DNA of 39,593 nt from Spirochaetaceae bacterium (GCA_031281945.1 JAITER010000057.1:1-39593); one strand, 5' to 3'. Positions 32,201-39,593 are shown, numbered from the stretch's first letter. Notes: generated from the letters alone by a model not told the origin. A program made the numbers and translations.

Positions 32201-32994
32201 TAACGCCGGCGGAGCCTGTCCCCGTTTCGCGCAAGGTTTTACCCGCCATTCGCTTATCTGATTTTTTGGCGGACGTTTCCGCGATTTACAAAGACGCCGC
32301 TGTTTTGGAAACTCCCCGGCTGCCGCTTTTGCGGCAGTCTGTAAGCGCGTTAAAAAAGATTTCGCCGCCTTCAGGCTTAACTTTTTTTGAAAAACCTGAA
32401 TACAGAGGCGCCTCTTGCCAGGACGTTTTTAACGAGCTGGACGGCGTGTTTTCAAAATACCGTCTGCTGGAACAGAATGGGGCGGAAGACGGCGGTGAAT
32501 TTAACGCGGCGGATTTTGGGACTGTCGTTCACCGTTGCGTTGAATCTCTTTTTAATAATGAAACGCCCCAGTTGCCCCCCGCGGTTTCCATGTTTTTGGA
32601 GGAAGATGAAGAAGCGCTTGTTTTAAGTTGCGGGACAAGGATAGCGGCGTCTTTTCTGGATTCGCCGCTTGGCCATATAGCTAAAGAGGCGGACTGGCGT
32701 GTAAACGAACACCCTTTTTGCTGTAAAGCTCCCAGTTTTGTATGTTTTGAGCCGGACTGCGGCGTCAGCCGGCCTTTGGTAAGCGGCGTTATAGACACGG
32801 CCTTTGAAAAAGACGGCGTAGTTTATGTTGTTGATTTTAAAACGGATCGCGAGGAATCACCCGAAAAACACGCCGTTCAAATGCTGATTTATGGCGGCGC
32901 GGCGGGCGGATTATGGAATAAGAAGCCTATGCTTTTTTTATATTATATGCGCACAGGAAGGGCGGTTTGCGTACAGGAGCCTCAATTAAAATAA
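29278..32994 (+). CDS. addA: AddA-like UvrD-family helicase-nuclease
   Basis: Helicase and nuclease subunit for recombinational repair. The 1238-residue product has superfamily 1 motifs: Walker A AGAGSGKT (23-30), AFTKKAANEM-like motif Ia (LTFTKKAANEM), DEFQD (about 371), GDQKQSIYKFRGAD, HKSKGLEFPVVF and LYVAMTRAE. A RecB-type nuclease domain ends the protein, with DFKTD near residue 1185 and QMLIYGG. The region 29830-30130 is markedly AT-rich and has no helicase motif, so it may be a lineage-specific insert. The start overlaps addB. The next gene converges 76 bp downstream, and no clear terminator is visible. Confidence 0.93.
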   Translation: MSVNLNEQQKAAVYSEKNSVITAGAGSGKTTVLAGRFLHLVMEKNIPVEKILCLTFTKKAANEMYYRIYRELAACVHREEGLNKTRAERALLNFYGAHIQTLDSYCASLVRSASSRYGVSPDFTEDIERAGKLIDEAALSFVIGNRNHPALKAFYIDKKPDEIARNFFAEPVKKYGVIEDEADFTGDVKKQFEYILKPEILEHNVNLLNECIVELQSLDEKNNCNFINPVELTAQEVFNYFNALEKASETECIEISLNHPVRKKIIDYLLSLYQLCAMSLISFPKTMREPVKKIRRLFLTVSALFVFISQAAFILSISFLQARFQNAALEKKRRDGLLTFQDVAAIAGKILLEHKDIRQTEKQSFSAIIIDEFQDNNAKQKDLLFLLAEKYSRASDGVPPAEELEEGKLFFVGDQKQSIYKFRGADVSVFRSLQTAFKNANFPLSANYRSHPHLVDVFNCLFGGEAYRETTQIQNAAFPAIFIPVKNSAVPASSLSAENTGSFSGPPLYEAVYEPLSAGRKAEEKDGGAVTFCFLPWNSSEIPEGGEEEDSPGVEAEACFVAQKIKDLIDAGRAPEDFAILMRAHSKEYIFEKHLRKLNIPYINENRSGVISIDPINDLLNALRISVYPMDALCYASFLRSPFAGISLAGTMSIMDHFQMRGLKDAAKITEIRPVLFLPESAANLNADDLRRFKKAEALYREICAKTATMSIAQLLRFLWYDAGYCYEIEWNPETAGYRELFDLLFALAVKADSNGMSLASWTDMIRSMQRSGGFNRFAKNSGWLDGLDVPVEREGAVSILTIHKSKGLEFPVVFICGAGSAGRNALIEDVSRTEKRGLSINPPLPKELAGTEASKLRRNYFYEEGRLEEKAKDAAELRRLLYVAMTRAESSLYITGLLKCKKKQFETIRPDSPLSEIIDAVYEDKRCGQIEKIEKGELRLIDGDSVIHDDSFMGLLLPAVAVRKNENLFTLERITPAEPVPVSRKVLPAIRLSDFLADVSAIYKDAAVLETPRLPLLRQSVSALKKISPPSGLTFFEKPEYRGASCQDVFNELDGVFSKYRLLEQNGAEDGGEFNAADFGTVVHRCVESLFNNETPQLPPAVSMFLEEDEEALVLSCGTRIAASFLDSPLGHIAKEADWRVNEHPFCCKAPSFVCFEPDCGVSRPLVSGVIDTAFEKDGVVYVVDFKTDREESPEKHAVQMLIYGGAAGGLWNKKPMLFLYYMRTGRAVCVQEPQLK

Positions 32995-33070
32995 GAAAAC
33001 CGCCGGTTTGTGCGTATTTATGTGTAAAACCGGTAACGCCCGCGTTCTTTTTCCGCGCCAAACCTTTGCT

Positions 33071-33949
33071 TTAGCCGTCAAATTCATTGGTTTCTGTTTT
33101 TATTAGGTCGTATAGGCTACGCGCCCGTTCAAGGAGCGGGCCGGGTTTGCCTTTGGATGATTTCCCCATGCCGAACATTTTCGCCACATTGCGGCCAAGT
33201 TCGTCAATGCTTTTTACACGCAACGCCGGGTCGTTATGTTCGCCATAATGGTACTCCAGATACGCCGCAAGGTACAAAACGCCTTCATAGCCATAATTCT
33301 TGTCTGTATCCGGCCCAAGATTAATACCCGCAAGCGGTTCTTTACCGGACGTCTCCATTTTTACGGCGTGAGTATAAAAAAAACGGGCTTTCTTTTTAAA
33401 GAGAACGGAAACCCAGTCCCAGTGTTGACCAGGTTGCTTTTTATTGATTTCGTCCAATAGCCACGAGGCCCTAAGGGCGGTTATGCCTGATTTTATTGTG
33501 GGTGAAAATTCCGGGGTAAAATAATGGTAACACCATAAAGCTAAATAATGCGCGACAACGCCGGAAAAAAGCGTCCTTGGCTCATTAAAATTAACGGCTG
33601 GAAAAATTAATTGAACATCCAGTTTTCTTTTTTTTTCATCAGATATGGCTGTGTCGTATTGGTTGCCTGGAAGTTGCAAAAAATCTTCCGCCATAGCCGC
33701 AAACCAGCATTTGGGGCAGACGGTAACTTGGTATATCAGCGGGTATGAATCGCCGTATTTGCTGGAAGTCTCGTAAAGCCGGTGCAGATCGTCTGTAAGG
33801 CCGCCCGCTATTTGACGGCCTCCGCCTGTAAGCAGTTCTTCCCGTCGAAATTTTTCAGTGCATACAGGGCAACTTATTTCTTCTTTGGAAAAAAATGAAA
33901 CTTTTAAAGGGCCGCTTTCTTTGGCCTCCTGTTTTTTAATTTTCGCCAT
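33071..33949 (-). CDS. DUF2225 zinc-ribbon protein
   Basis: The 292-residue product belongs to DUF2225, a family of unknown function common in spirochaetes and Firmicutes. Two cysteine pairs, CPVC near residue 27 and CPKC near 78, probably bind zinc. The C-terminal half is helical, TPR-like in character. Its ATG overlaps the end of cdaR by 14 bp, so it is the third gene of the cdaA operon. A link to c-di-AMP or cell-envelope control is inference from this coupling only. Confidence 0.85.
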   Translation of the reverse strand: MAKIKKQEAKESGPLKVSFFSKEEISCPVCTEKFRREELLTGGGRQIAGGLTDDLHRLYETSSKYGDSYPLIYQVTVCPKCWFAAMAEDFLQLPGNQYDTAISDEKKRKLDVQLIFPAVNFNEPRTLFSGVVAHYLALWCYHYFTPEFSPTIKSGITALRASWLLDEINKKQPGQHWDWVSVLFKKKARFFYTHAVKMETSGKEPLAGINLGPDTDKNYGYEGVLYLAAYLEYHYGEHNDPALRVKSIDELGRNVAKMFGMGKSSKGKPGPLLERARSLYDLIKTETNEFDG

Positions 33950-34988
33950 TGTCTGGATTTTTTACGGTAATTTCTACGTATTCTGGATCAACAACTATAG
34001 AAAGCAAATCTTCCGGCTGGTAATTTTTATCATCGCCGGATTCCGCCGCGCTTTTATCCTCGGAAAGGCCGGCGTTTGCCGGTAGAATGACTTTTACCGG
34101 CAGTGTGTAAGAACCTTCCTGGATTATCCCGGCGCAATTTACTGTAAGAACCGCCGTTGTAATGTTGGGGCGCGGCGCTCCGTTCGTCAAATGTATGGTA
34201 ACTGTTCCGGTGGTTTCTTTTAGTTCCACCGTAAAATCTTTGCTTAAATTAATGGGTTGAATCGCGATGTTTTCAATCTTTTTGACTAACGCTTCCGGGC
34301 GTATTTCCACGCTAAATTCCGCTGTTTTACTGCCTATTAGTTCTAAAAGAGGCTCCTGGTTTAGGATTTTTGCGCTTATGGAAAAAGATGAGTTTTTCCC
34401 GCTTACGTCTATAGGCTCGGTTTGTAAAGATGATATCTTTTTTAAAAGTGATTCCGGCCCGTCGACTCTTAAAGCGGGCGGGAAAATTCTTGTGGAGGCG
34501 ATTCTGTATCCTTTTTGAGGGGAGCCTGTAATATTCGGCGTTATAGACACGGTTTTGCTGGCTATTTTGTCCAGTTCCAAGCGAATTTCATTGGGTTCAA
34601 GGATGATTTCCAGCGGGTCTACATCCAGCGCGGAGCCTTTTTTTACAATTCCAATAGGCAGAGTGTACGCTCCCGGAAGATTGCAGTACAGAAGGTCGAG
34701 GAAAGCGTCGACGTCGTTTTCCGTGATAGGGTCTATCAGTTTTTTTTCGCCGTGTAATGTTACACGCACTGTTTTTGGGTAGTTGTTTACGGCTATTAGA
34801 TCGCCGGAATTTTCTGTGCGCAACGGCACGGATATGGTGCGCGAATCAAGCGTCATTATTCTGTGAAACTGAAAAAGAAGTATGGCCGCGACAAGAGAAA
34901 GAGCTTTTACCGGCCAGTTGTTTACAATCATTGGAATTATCTTTTTAACGTTCAACAAAAAGCCCCTTTGTATCAGGCGAGGATTCAT
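33936..34988 (-). CDS. cdaR: YbbR-domain protein, CdaA regulator
   Basis: The 350-residue product has a short N-terminus, one transmembrane helix (WPVKALSLVAAILLFQF) and an extracytoplasmic part made of YbbR repeats: TISVPLRTENSGDLIAVNN, VSITPNITGSPQKGYRIAS, EPIDVSGKNSSFSISAKI, IAIQPINLSKDFTVE. In other bacteria CdaR contacts CdaA in the membrane and tunes c-di-AMP output. The gene overlaps cdaA by 44 bp, so the start could lie downstream of the listed ATG; a second ATG (34931) before the membrane helix is possible. Followed by DUF2225. Confidence 0.9.
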   Translation of the reverse strand: MNPRLIQRGFLLNVKKIIPMIVNNWPVKALSLVAAILLFQFHRIMTLDSRTISVPLRTENSGDLIAVNNYPKTVRVTLHGEKKLIDPITENDVDAFLDLLYCNLPGAYTLPIGIVKKGSALDVDPLEIILEPNEIRLELDKIASKTVSITPNITGSPQKGYRIASTRIFPPALRVDGPESLLKKISSLQTEPIDVSGKNSSFSISAKILNQEPLLELIGSKTAEFSVEIRPEALVKKIENIAIQPINLSKDFTVELKETTGTVTIHLTNGAPRPNITTAVLTVNCAGIIQEGSYTLPVKVILPANAGLSEDKSAAESGDDKNYQPEDLLSIVVDPEYVEITVKNPDNGEN

Positions 34989-35826
34989 CCGTCTGTTTAC
35001 CGGAGTCGCCGGCGCTTCCGTCTACGGCGTCTCTTTCCATTTTATTTAGATTTTCTTTTATGCTTCTTTTATCTAAAAGCGAACGTAATTTTTTTTGGAT
35101 TTCCTCCGGGGAAAGATCGTAAAACAGCCGCCCGTCGCAGGCTATGGATATAGCCCCCGTTTCTTCAGAAACCACCAAAACAACAGCGTCTGATTGTTCG
35201 GACATCCCTAGCGACGCCCTATGCCGCGTACCAAAACTTTTTTTTATGTCTTGCTGTTCAGAAAGCGGCAAAAAACATCCGGCGGCTTCGATTCTTCCGT
35301 TTTGTATTATCATCGCGCCGTCGTGCAAAGGGCCGTCAAACTGAAAAACCGTAACAATCAAGGTTGAAGTGATTTCGCCGTTAATGCGAGTTCCTGTTTC
35401 TATTACGTCTTTAATATTAGTTCGGCGCGGAAACACAATAAGCATACCGCGGCGCATTTCGCTTAAAATTTCGGCGGCGGTTACGGCGGCTTCAAGCTGG
35501 CCCAGGTTTGTTTTTCTGTCCGGTTTAAAAATTTCTGTAAGACCCAATTTTATTATAATTTTGCGTAGCTCAGGCTGGAATACTATGGCTAAGGCTATAA
35601 AAAGACCGGGCGCCAGAAGATGCAACAGCCACTGCAATGTTTCCAGTTTGAATATATATGCAATTCCAAATATGAGCGCTAGCCATCCGGCTCCGCGGAC
35701 TATTAAAATCGCTTGTGTTTTAACAAGAAATTCGTACGCTTTGTAAATCAAAAACGATAATATAAGAATATCCAAAACAGGCCGTATAGCATTGTAAATG
35801 TACAAGAAACGCTCTAAATATCCCAC
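34945..35826 (-). CDS. cdaA: Membrane diadenylate cyclase
   Basis: Makes the second messenger c-di-AMP from two ATP. The 293-residue product has three membrane helices in the first 85 residues, then the DAC domain with the DGA motif (169-171) in PLHDGAMII and the RHR motif (201-203) in GTRHRASLGMSE, the two catalytic signatures. The start is GTG at 35826, which sits six bases after a -10-like TAAACT and has no ribosome binding site. The usual glmM gene does not follow; cdaR and DUF2225 do. A charged tail after residue 265 (SGDSGKQTDESSPDTKG) is outside the conserved domain. Confidence 0.93.
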   Translation of the reverse strand: MGYLERFLYIYNAIRPVLDILILSFLIYKAYEFLVKTQAILIVRGAGWLALIFGIAYIFKLETLQWLLHLLAPGLFIALAIVFQPELRKIIIKLGLTEIFKPDRKTNLGQLEAAVTAAEILSEMRRGMLIVFPRRTNIKDVIETGTRINGEITSTLIVTVFQFDGPLHDGAMIIQNGRIEAAGCFLPLSEQQDIKKSFGTRHRASLGMSEQSDAVVLVVSEETGAISIACDGRLFYDLSPEEIQKKLRSLLDKRSIKENLNKMERDAVDGSAGDSGKQTDESSPDTKGLFVER

Positions 35827-35889
35827 GTTACAAGTTTAGCAAAAACGGTCTTGAAAAGTAAGGCCTCCGCCGCTATACTTTTCCGCGCT
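35827..35889. promoter_or_regulatory. Shared 63-bp divergent promoter region cdaA/exoA
   Basis: Plus strand, for exoA: TTGAAA (35851-35856), a 17-nt spacer and TATACT (35874-35879), ending ten bases before the ATG. Minus strand, for cdaA: TAAACT (35838-35833) ending six bases before the GTG, with a weak TTACTT 18 nt upstream that falls within the exoA -35 area. The -35 boxes overlap, so the two promoters probably compete. Neither gene has a ribosome binding site. Confidence 0.6.
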
Positions 35890-36669
35890 ATGAAAATTCT
35901 TTCCTGGAATGTGAACGGCGTCAGGGCTGTGGAAAAAAAAGGTTTTCTTGGCTGGCTTAAAGAAGAAGATCCGGATATTTTATGCGTACAGGAAACAAAA
36001 GCCTCGCCTAATCAACTTTCGGACGCTTTAAAGTTTCCGGTAGATAAAAATGGAAAACCATACTTTTCTTATTGGTCGCAGGCCAAACGTAAAGGCTATA
36101 GCGGCACGGCTATTTACACAAAAGAAGAGCCGCTAAAAGTAAGTTTGATGGATGATGAGCGTTTTGACGCTGAAGGGCGCGTTTTGCAGGCCGAATATCC
36201 CGCCTTTACGGTGATATGCGCTTATTTTCCAAATTCGCAAGAAGGCGGCGCCAGGTTGCCGTATAAACTTGATTTTTGCGGCGCGATTTTTAGACATTGT
36301 GAAAACCTGGTTAAACATAAAAAAAATTTTATATTATGCGGAGATTACAACATAGCGCATAAGCCGATTGATCTAGCCCGCCCCAAAGAAAACGAAAATA
36401 CTCCAGGCTATTTTCCGCAGGAGCGTTCGTGGATGGACGCTTGGACGTCCGGCGGGTTTTGTGATACATTCCGTCTTCTGCATCCTGAAGAAACCGGAAA
36501 ATATAGCTGGTGGTCGTACAGGGGCGGGGCGCGTGAAAGAAACACGGGCTGGCGTATAGATTACCATTGCGTAAACGAAGCGTTCATGCCGGCTGTGGCC
36601 GCATCCGTTATAAAACCTGAAGTATATGGTTCGGATCATTGCCCCGTCGAGTTGGTGTTAAAAAATTAA
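35890..36669 (+). CDS. exoA: Exodeoxyribonuclease III / AP endonuclease
   Basis: Cuts DNA at abasic sites and removes 3' blocking groups in base excision repair. The start at ATG 35890 is chosen because MKILSWNVNGVRA is the conserved N-terminus; an upstream TTG would put the promoter inside the gene. The 259-residue product has all ExoIII/Ape1 signatures: N7 and NGVR, E in CVQETK, the GYSGTAIY strand, CGDYNIAHKPID (catalytic Asp/Asn), WWSYR, and GSDHCPVEL with the final catalytic Asp-His. It is transcribed away from cdaA. Subfamily is ExoA/XthA; the gene name is by similarity. Confidence 0.95.
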   Translation: MKILSWNVNGVRAVEKKGFLGWLKEEDPDILCVQETKASPNQLSDALKFPVDKNGKPYFSYWSQAKRKGYSGTAIYTKEEPLKVSLMDDERFDAEGRVLQAEYPAFTVICAYFPNSQEGGARLPYKLDFCGAIFRHCENLVKHKKNFILCGDYNIAHKPIDLARPKENENTPGYFPQERSWMDAWTSGGFCDTFRLLHPEETGKYSWWSYRGGARERNTGWRIDYHCVNEAFMPAVAASVIKPEVYGSDHCPVELVLKN

Positions 36670-36783
36670 ATCCATATAGTTGGATTTAAAAGATTTGCTT
36701 ACGTCTACGGCTATATTAAATTGACGTTCGTAAGTTGTAATCAAATCTTATATAAACTCCGGGTTTACCGGAAAGGAACGTAT

Positions 36784-37365
36784 ATGAGGGTAAAATATAA
36801 CGCGCCGGTACTGCTTTCATTTGTATTCGCTTGCGCCGCAATTCTTTTTTTGGGTAGCATTATCCCCGGGTTTGTTGAAAAATGGTTTGCGGTTCCGCCC
36901 AGGGCTGATTTTCACATCAATAGTCCGCGCAATTGGATTAATCTTTTTTCGCACGTGCTTGGCCACGCGAATTTTGACCATTTGTCGGGCAACCTGCTTT
37001 TGGTGCTTATTGTAGGGCCGATGCTTGAAGATATTTACAAATCCATTCCGCTTCTTATAATGATGTTGATTACGGCTTTGGTTACGGGCGTTATGAATGT
37101 GCTTTTCGGCCCCGGCTACCTTCTTGGCGCTTCAGGCATAGTTTTTATGATGATACTGCTGGCCTCTTTTACCAATTTTCACAAAGGCGAAATACCGCTT
37201 ACTTTTATTCTGGTGGTCGTTATATATCTTGGCAATGAACTTTTGCTTGGAATGACGCGCTCAGATAACATATCGCAGTTTACGCACATAATAGGCGGCG
37301 CTTGCGGCAGTTTGTTCGGTTTCTTTCAAAAACCCGATTCCGGTAAGACCGCCGTAAAAGCTTAA
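36784..37365 (+). CDS. Rhomboid-family intramembrane serine protease
   Basis: Cleaves membrane proteins within the bilayer; its substrate is unknown. The start at ATG 36784 follows AAAGGA; an upstream TTG frame has no such site. The 193-residue product has six hydrophobic segments, the catalytic Ser117 in LLGASG and His168 in FTHIIGG, and the rhomboid motif HANFDHLSGN in the second membrane region. All residues needed for activity are present. The gene lies between exoA and a strong terminator and appears monocistronic, though exoA read-through is possible. Confidence 0.9.
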   Translation: MRVKYNAPVLLSFVFACAAILFLGSIIPGFVEKWFAVPPRADFHINSPRNWINLFSHVLGHANFDHLSGNLLLVLIVGPMLEDIYKSIPLLIMMLITALVTGVMNVLFGPGYLLGASGIVFMMILLASFTNFHKGEIPLTFILVVVIYLGNELLLGMTRSDNISQFTHIIGGACGSLFGFFQKPDSGKTAVKA

Positions 37366-37415
37366 ATCCGTGTGTTTTTAGCAGAAAAATGACGTCTAAT
37401 GCATCATTTTGCGAT

Positions 37416-37451
37416 AAACGCCGCAAGCGTTGCTTTTGCGGCGTTTTTTTT
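37416..37451 (+). terminator. Rho-independent terminator after the rhomboid gene
   Basis: AAACGCCGCAA and TTGCGGCGTTT form an 11-bp stem around GCGTTGCTT and are followed by a run of T. It ends the plus-strand transcript 50-86 bases after the rhomboid stop codon. Confidence 0.85.
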
Positions 37452-37459
37452 GTTTGAGC

Positions 37460-37486
37460 CTGTCAAAATCCGGTTGGTTTTGACAG
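37460..37486. repeat. Perfect hairpin with CCGGTTGG loop
   Basis: CTGTCAAAA-TCCGGTTGG-TTTTGACAG is a perfect 9-bp stem. The loop carries the same CCGGTTGG core found in the IS30-type end and miniature elements. It may be a remnant of that family, or help end the fabF transcript from the other side. Confidence 0.45.
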
Positions 37487-37550
37487 CGCTTGCGGTTTCG
37501 TAAGGTTGCTGTTCCAGCAATGGAGGTTTGGGGCGGCGGCCTTGTTAAAA

Positions 37551-38807
37551 CTATGAATATTTTTTAAAAACGACTACGCCGTTGTGTCCGCCGAATCCGA
37601 GGTTGCCCGACATGGCGGCGTTTATAACCCCTGTTTGCATTTTGTTGGGGACGTAATCCAAATCACATTCAGGGTCAGGGGAATCCAGGTTTATGGTGGG
37701 CGGAAAAAAGCCGTCCCGCATTGCAAGAATACAGGCTATAGCTTCTAAAACGCCGCCTCCCGCTACGCAGTGACCTATCATGCTTTTTGTGCTGGAAAAT
37801 TTAAGTTTTTTTGCGTAATCCCCAAACGCGATTTTAAATGATTTTGTTTCCGTGGAATCGTTTATAGCTGTAGAAGTTCCATGAGCGTTGTAATATCCAA
37901 TGTCTTCCGGTTTTAATCCTGAGTCTTTTAAAGCAAGTTTTATGGCGCGCGCCATGCCGTCGCCGCTAGGGTCGGGCGAGGTTATATGATATGCGTCTGC
38001 GGTTGCGGCGTATCCGGCGAATTCCGCCAGGATTTTCGCCCCGCGCCCTTTTGCGTGTTCTTCGGTTTCTAAAATAAGCGCGCCCGCCCCTTCGCCTAAA
38101 ACAAAACCGTCCCTGTCTTTATCAAAAGGCCGGCTTGCTTTTTCGGGAGCGTCGTTTCTTGTAGAAAGTGTTTTTAGCATGGAAAATCCGCCTATGGCGA
38201 ATGGCGTTATGCAGGCTTCCGTGCCGGCGGCTATCACCGCGTCAACTCGCCCGCTGCGGATAAGATCCAAAGATTGCCCAAGCCCGTCCGCTCCAGACGC
38301 GCAGGCTGTTACCTGCGTTAAGGCCGGCCCTTTAACGCCGTAAATCATGGAAATGTTTCCGGCGGCTTCGTTGCCTATCATCATTGGAACTGTAAGCGGC
38401 GGCATACGGTCGGGGCCGGCGTTAAGCAGTTTGTTAAACCCTTCCGAAATCACCTCGAACCCGCCTATGCCGTTGGCGACTACAATCCCTGTTCTTTCTG
38501 GATCACTCTTTATTTTGGCGCCTGGGGCGTCGTCAACAAGGCCGGCCTGCTTAAGCGCCTGAGCCGTCGCCGAAACCGCGAATTGAACAAACCGCGCCAT
38601 TTTACGGGCTTCTTTGCGTTCTATCCAGCGGCTGGCGTCGAAGTCTTTTACTTCCGCCGAAATTTTTACAGAAAATTTGTCTGTATCAAATGAGCTTGTT
38701 CTAGAGACGCCGCTTTTTCCGGCTTTTAACCCGGCGCAAAAATCTTCAACTGAGTTTCCAATTGGCGATATTGCGCCCATTCCTGTAACAACAATTTTTT
38801 TAGCCAT
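37551..38807 (-). CDS. fabF: 3-oxoacyl-ACP synthase II
   Basis: Elongating condensing enzyme of fatty acid synthesis: condenses malonyl-ACP with acyl-ACP. The 418-residue product begins VVTGMGAISPIGNSVEDF and has the catalytic triad Cys169 (VTACASGADG), His in NAHGTSTAIND (about 309) and His in KSMIGHCVAGGG (about 346), the KAS II/FabF pattern. AAGGAAAA lies close before the ATG. The acpP gene that commonly precedes fabF is absent; upstream is 267 bp of AT-rich DNA without a gene, then the tandem repeat array. Confidence 0.95.
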   Translation of the reverse strand: MAKKIVVTGMGAISPIGNSVEDFCAGLKAGKSGVSRTSSFDTDKFSVKISAEVKDFDASRWIERKEARKMARFVQFAVSATAQALKQAGLVDDAPGAKIKSDPERTGIVVANGIGGFEVISEGFNKLLNAGPDRMPPLTVPMMIGNEAAGNISMIYGVKGPALTQVTACASGADGLGQSLDLIRSGRVDAVIAAGTEACITPFAIGGFSMLKTLSTRNDAPEKASRPFDKDRDGFVLGEGAGALILETEEHAKGRGAKILAEFAGYAATADAYHITSPDPSGDGMARAIKLALKDSGLKPEDIGYYNAHGTSTAINDSTETKSFKIAFGDYAKKLKFSSTKSMIGHCVAGGGVLEAIACILAMRDGFFPPTINLDSPDPECDLDYVPNKMQTGVINAAMSGNLGFGGHNGVVVFKKYS

Positions 38808-39074
38808 GCTTTTTCCTTGTTTTTATTGAAATAATTTTTTGACAGAAATAAAACCAATACTTGGCGGACTTTAATTTTAACTGTAAAAACCCGAAACCAA
38901 ACGGACTGTCGAACAATTAATTTTAAGAAAAAAAATAAAGTTGCGTCAATCGGTCAAAATGTTGTAAAACCTTTGAATTTCGCTCAGAATCCACAAATTT
39001 TGCGTATTTAGCCTTTCAAAACACGATTGGTTTGGTCAAATTCTTGCGGTTTTCCGGCTAATTTTACGAAGCCG
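38808..39074. other. AT-rich intergenic region upstream of fabF
   Basis: I see no gene or RNA here. It must hold the fabF promoter on the minus strand, but no hexamer pair stands out. Confidence 0.5.
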
Positions 39075-39593
39075 TGTTTTTCCAAGCGTCCGTTTCAAGG
39101 CGCCGTTTCCAAGCGTCCGTTTCAAGGCGCCGTTTTCAAGCGGCCGTTTTCAGGCCGCCGTTCCAAGCCACCGTTCCAAAGCGGCCGTTTTCAAGTGTCC
39201 GTTCCAGGCCGTCGTTCCAAGGCGCAAGTTTTCAAGCCGCCGTTTTCAAGCCTCCGTTTCAAGCGTCCGTTTCCAATCCGCTGTTTTCAAGCCACCGTTC
39301 CAAGGCCACCGTTTCGAGCCGCCGTTCCAAGCGTCGTTCCAAGGCCGTCGTTCCGAGCCGCCGTTTTCAAGCGGCTGTTCCAAGCCGCCGTTCCAAGCCT
39401 CCGTTCCAAGGCCACCGTTCCGAGCCGCCGTTTTCAAGCCGCCGTTTTCAAGCGGCCGTTCCAGGCCACCGTTTCAAGGCGCAAGTTTCCAAGCCTCCGT
39501 TCCAAGCCTCCGTTTTCAAGCCGCCATTCCAAGCGCCCGTTTCAAGCGGCCGTTCCAGGCCACCGTTTCAAGGTGCAAGTTTCCAAGCCGCCG
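39075..39593. repeat. Degenerate 13-14-bp tandem repeat array, cut by window end
   Basis: About 38 head-to-tail units of the type GTTTTCAAGCCGCC or GTTCCAAGGCCACC run to the end of the window. Unit length alternates between 12 and 14 bases, and the middle (CAAG) is best conserved, while the CCGCC/CGTCC/CACCG part varies. Because the units are not multiples of three and change length, a coding role is unlikely. Larger repeats of repeats occur (for instance GGCCACCGTTTCAAGG near 39465 and 39560). No flanking gene is visible on the right. Confidence 0.85.

Noticed and set aside
35851-35889. TTG start extending exoA by 13 residues
   Set aside because: The TTG coincides with the -35 box, and the conserved N-terminus begins at the ATG at 35890.
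39246-39437. 63-codon Gly/Trp-rich repeat protein on the minus strand
   Set aside because: The units are not multiples of three and the frame breaks; it is a by-product of the tandem repeat.
39075-39593. CRISPR array
   Set aside because: Units are 13-14 bp, contiguous and without spacers.

Overview
The window looks like the chromosome of a spirochaete close to Treponema. The evidence is gene content and style: a CdaA-YbbR-DUF2225 operon, a DUF115 (MptE-like) protein next to a membrane-anchored parvulin-type isomerase, AddA/AddB-type nuclease genes, several lipoproteins with loose spirochaetal lipoboxes, and cassette-array DNA of a kind already known from Treponema denticola. Species cannot be named from sequence alone.

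Layout. (1) 38-1960: a surface-type lipoprotein gene with a run of 16 C ahead of its signal peptide, probably an on/off switch. (2) 2149-4587: an NMT1/SsuA-like ABC importer in three overlapping genes, convergent with purH (4606-6282, minus). (3) About 6300-15040: an AT-rich accessory island between purH and a housekeeping cluster. It carries at least five large imperfect inverted repeats resembling integron attC sites, in two orientations, with small cassette-like genes between them. The genes are a D12 adenine methyltransferase, a broken winged-helix gene, a broken DUF5615 PIN-like toxin, a broken MNT-HEPN toxin-antitoxin pair, and an apparently intact HNH endonuclease facing a double-domain DNA methyltransferase. 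A decayed IS30-family element and small nested-hairpin repeats sharing its ends have inserted into several cassettes. No integrase is in view, so this is best called a cluster of attC-like sites without an integrase. (4) 15041-18954 (minus): UPF0237 ACT protein, ilvB, ybaB, dnaX. (5) 19086-22266 (minus): DUF115 protein and SurA/PpiD-like isomerase. (6) 22604-25964: two convergent lipoprotein genes (Gly-rich and lamin-tail-like) around a 121-bp inverted-repeat element. (7) 26351-32994: addB-addA. (8) 33071-35826 (minus): DUF2225, cdaR, cdaA, divergent from exoA (35890-36669); then a rhomboid protease and fabF. (9) 39075-39593: a degenerate 13-14-bp tandem repeat running off the end.

A recurring signal is a sigma70-type promoter whose -10 hexamer ends only 5-7 nt (10 nt for exoA) before the start codon, with no Shine-Dalgarno sequence. 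It occurs at the ABC importer, the winged-helix cassette, the double methyltransferase, dnaX, addB, cdaA and exoA. These genes are probably transcribed as leaderless mRNAs, while their neighbours (purH, ybaB, fabF, the isomerase, rhomboid, lipoproteins) have ordinary ribosome binding sites. cdaA and exoA share one 63-bp divergent region with both promoters leaderless.

The most interesting parts are the cassette island with its restriction-modification pair and operator-like palindrome, the leaderless promoter set, and the C-tract-controlled lipoprotein with a compositionally foreign C-terminus.
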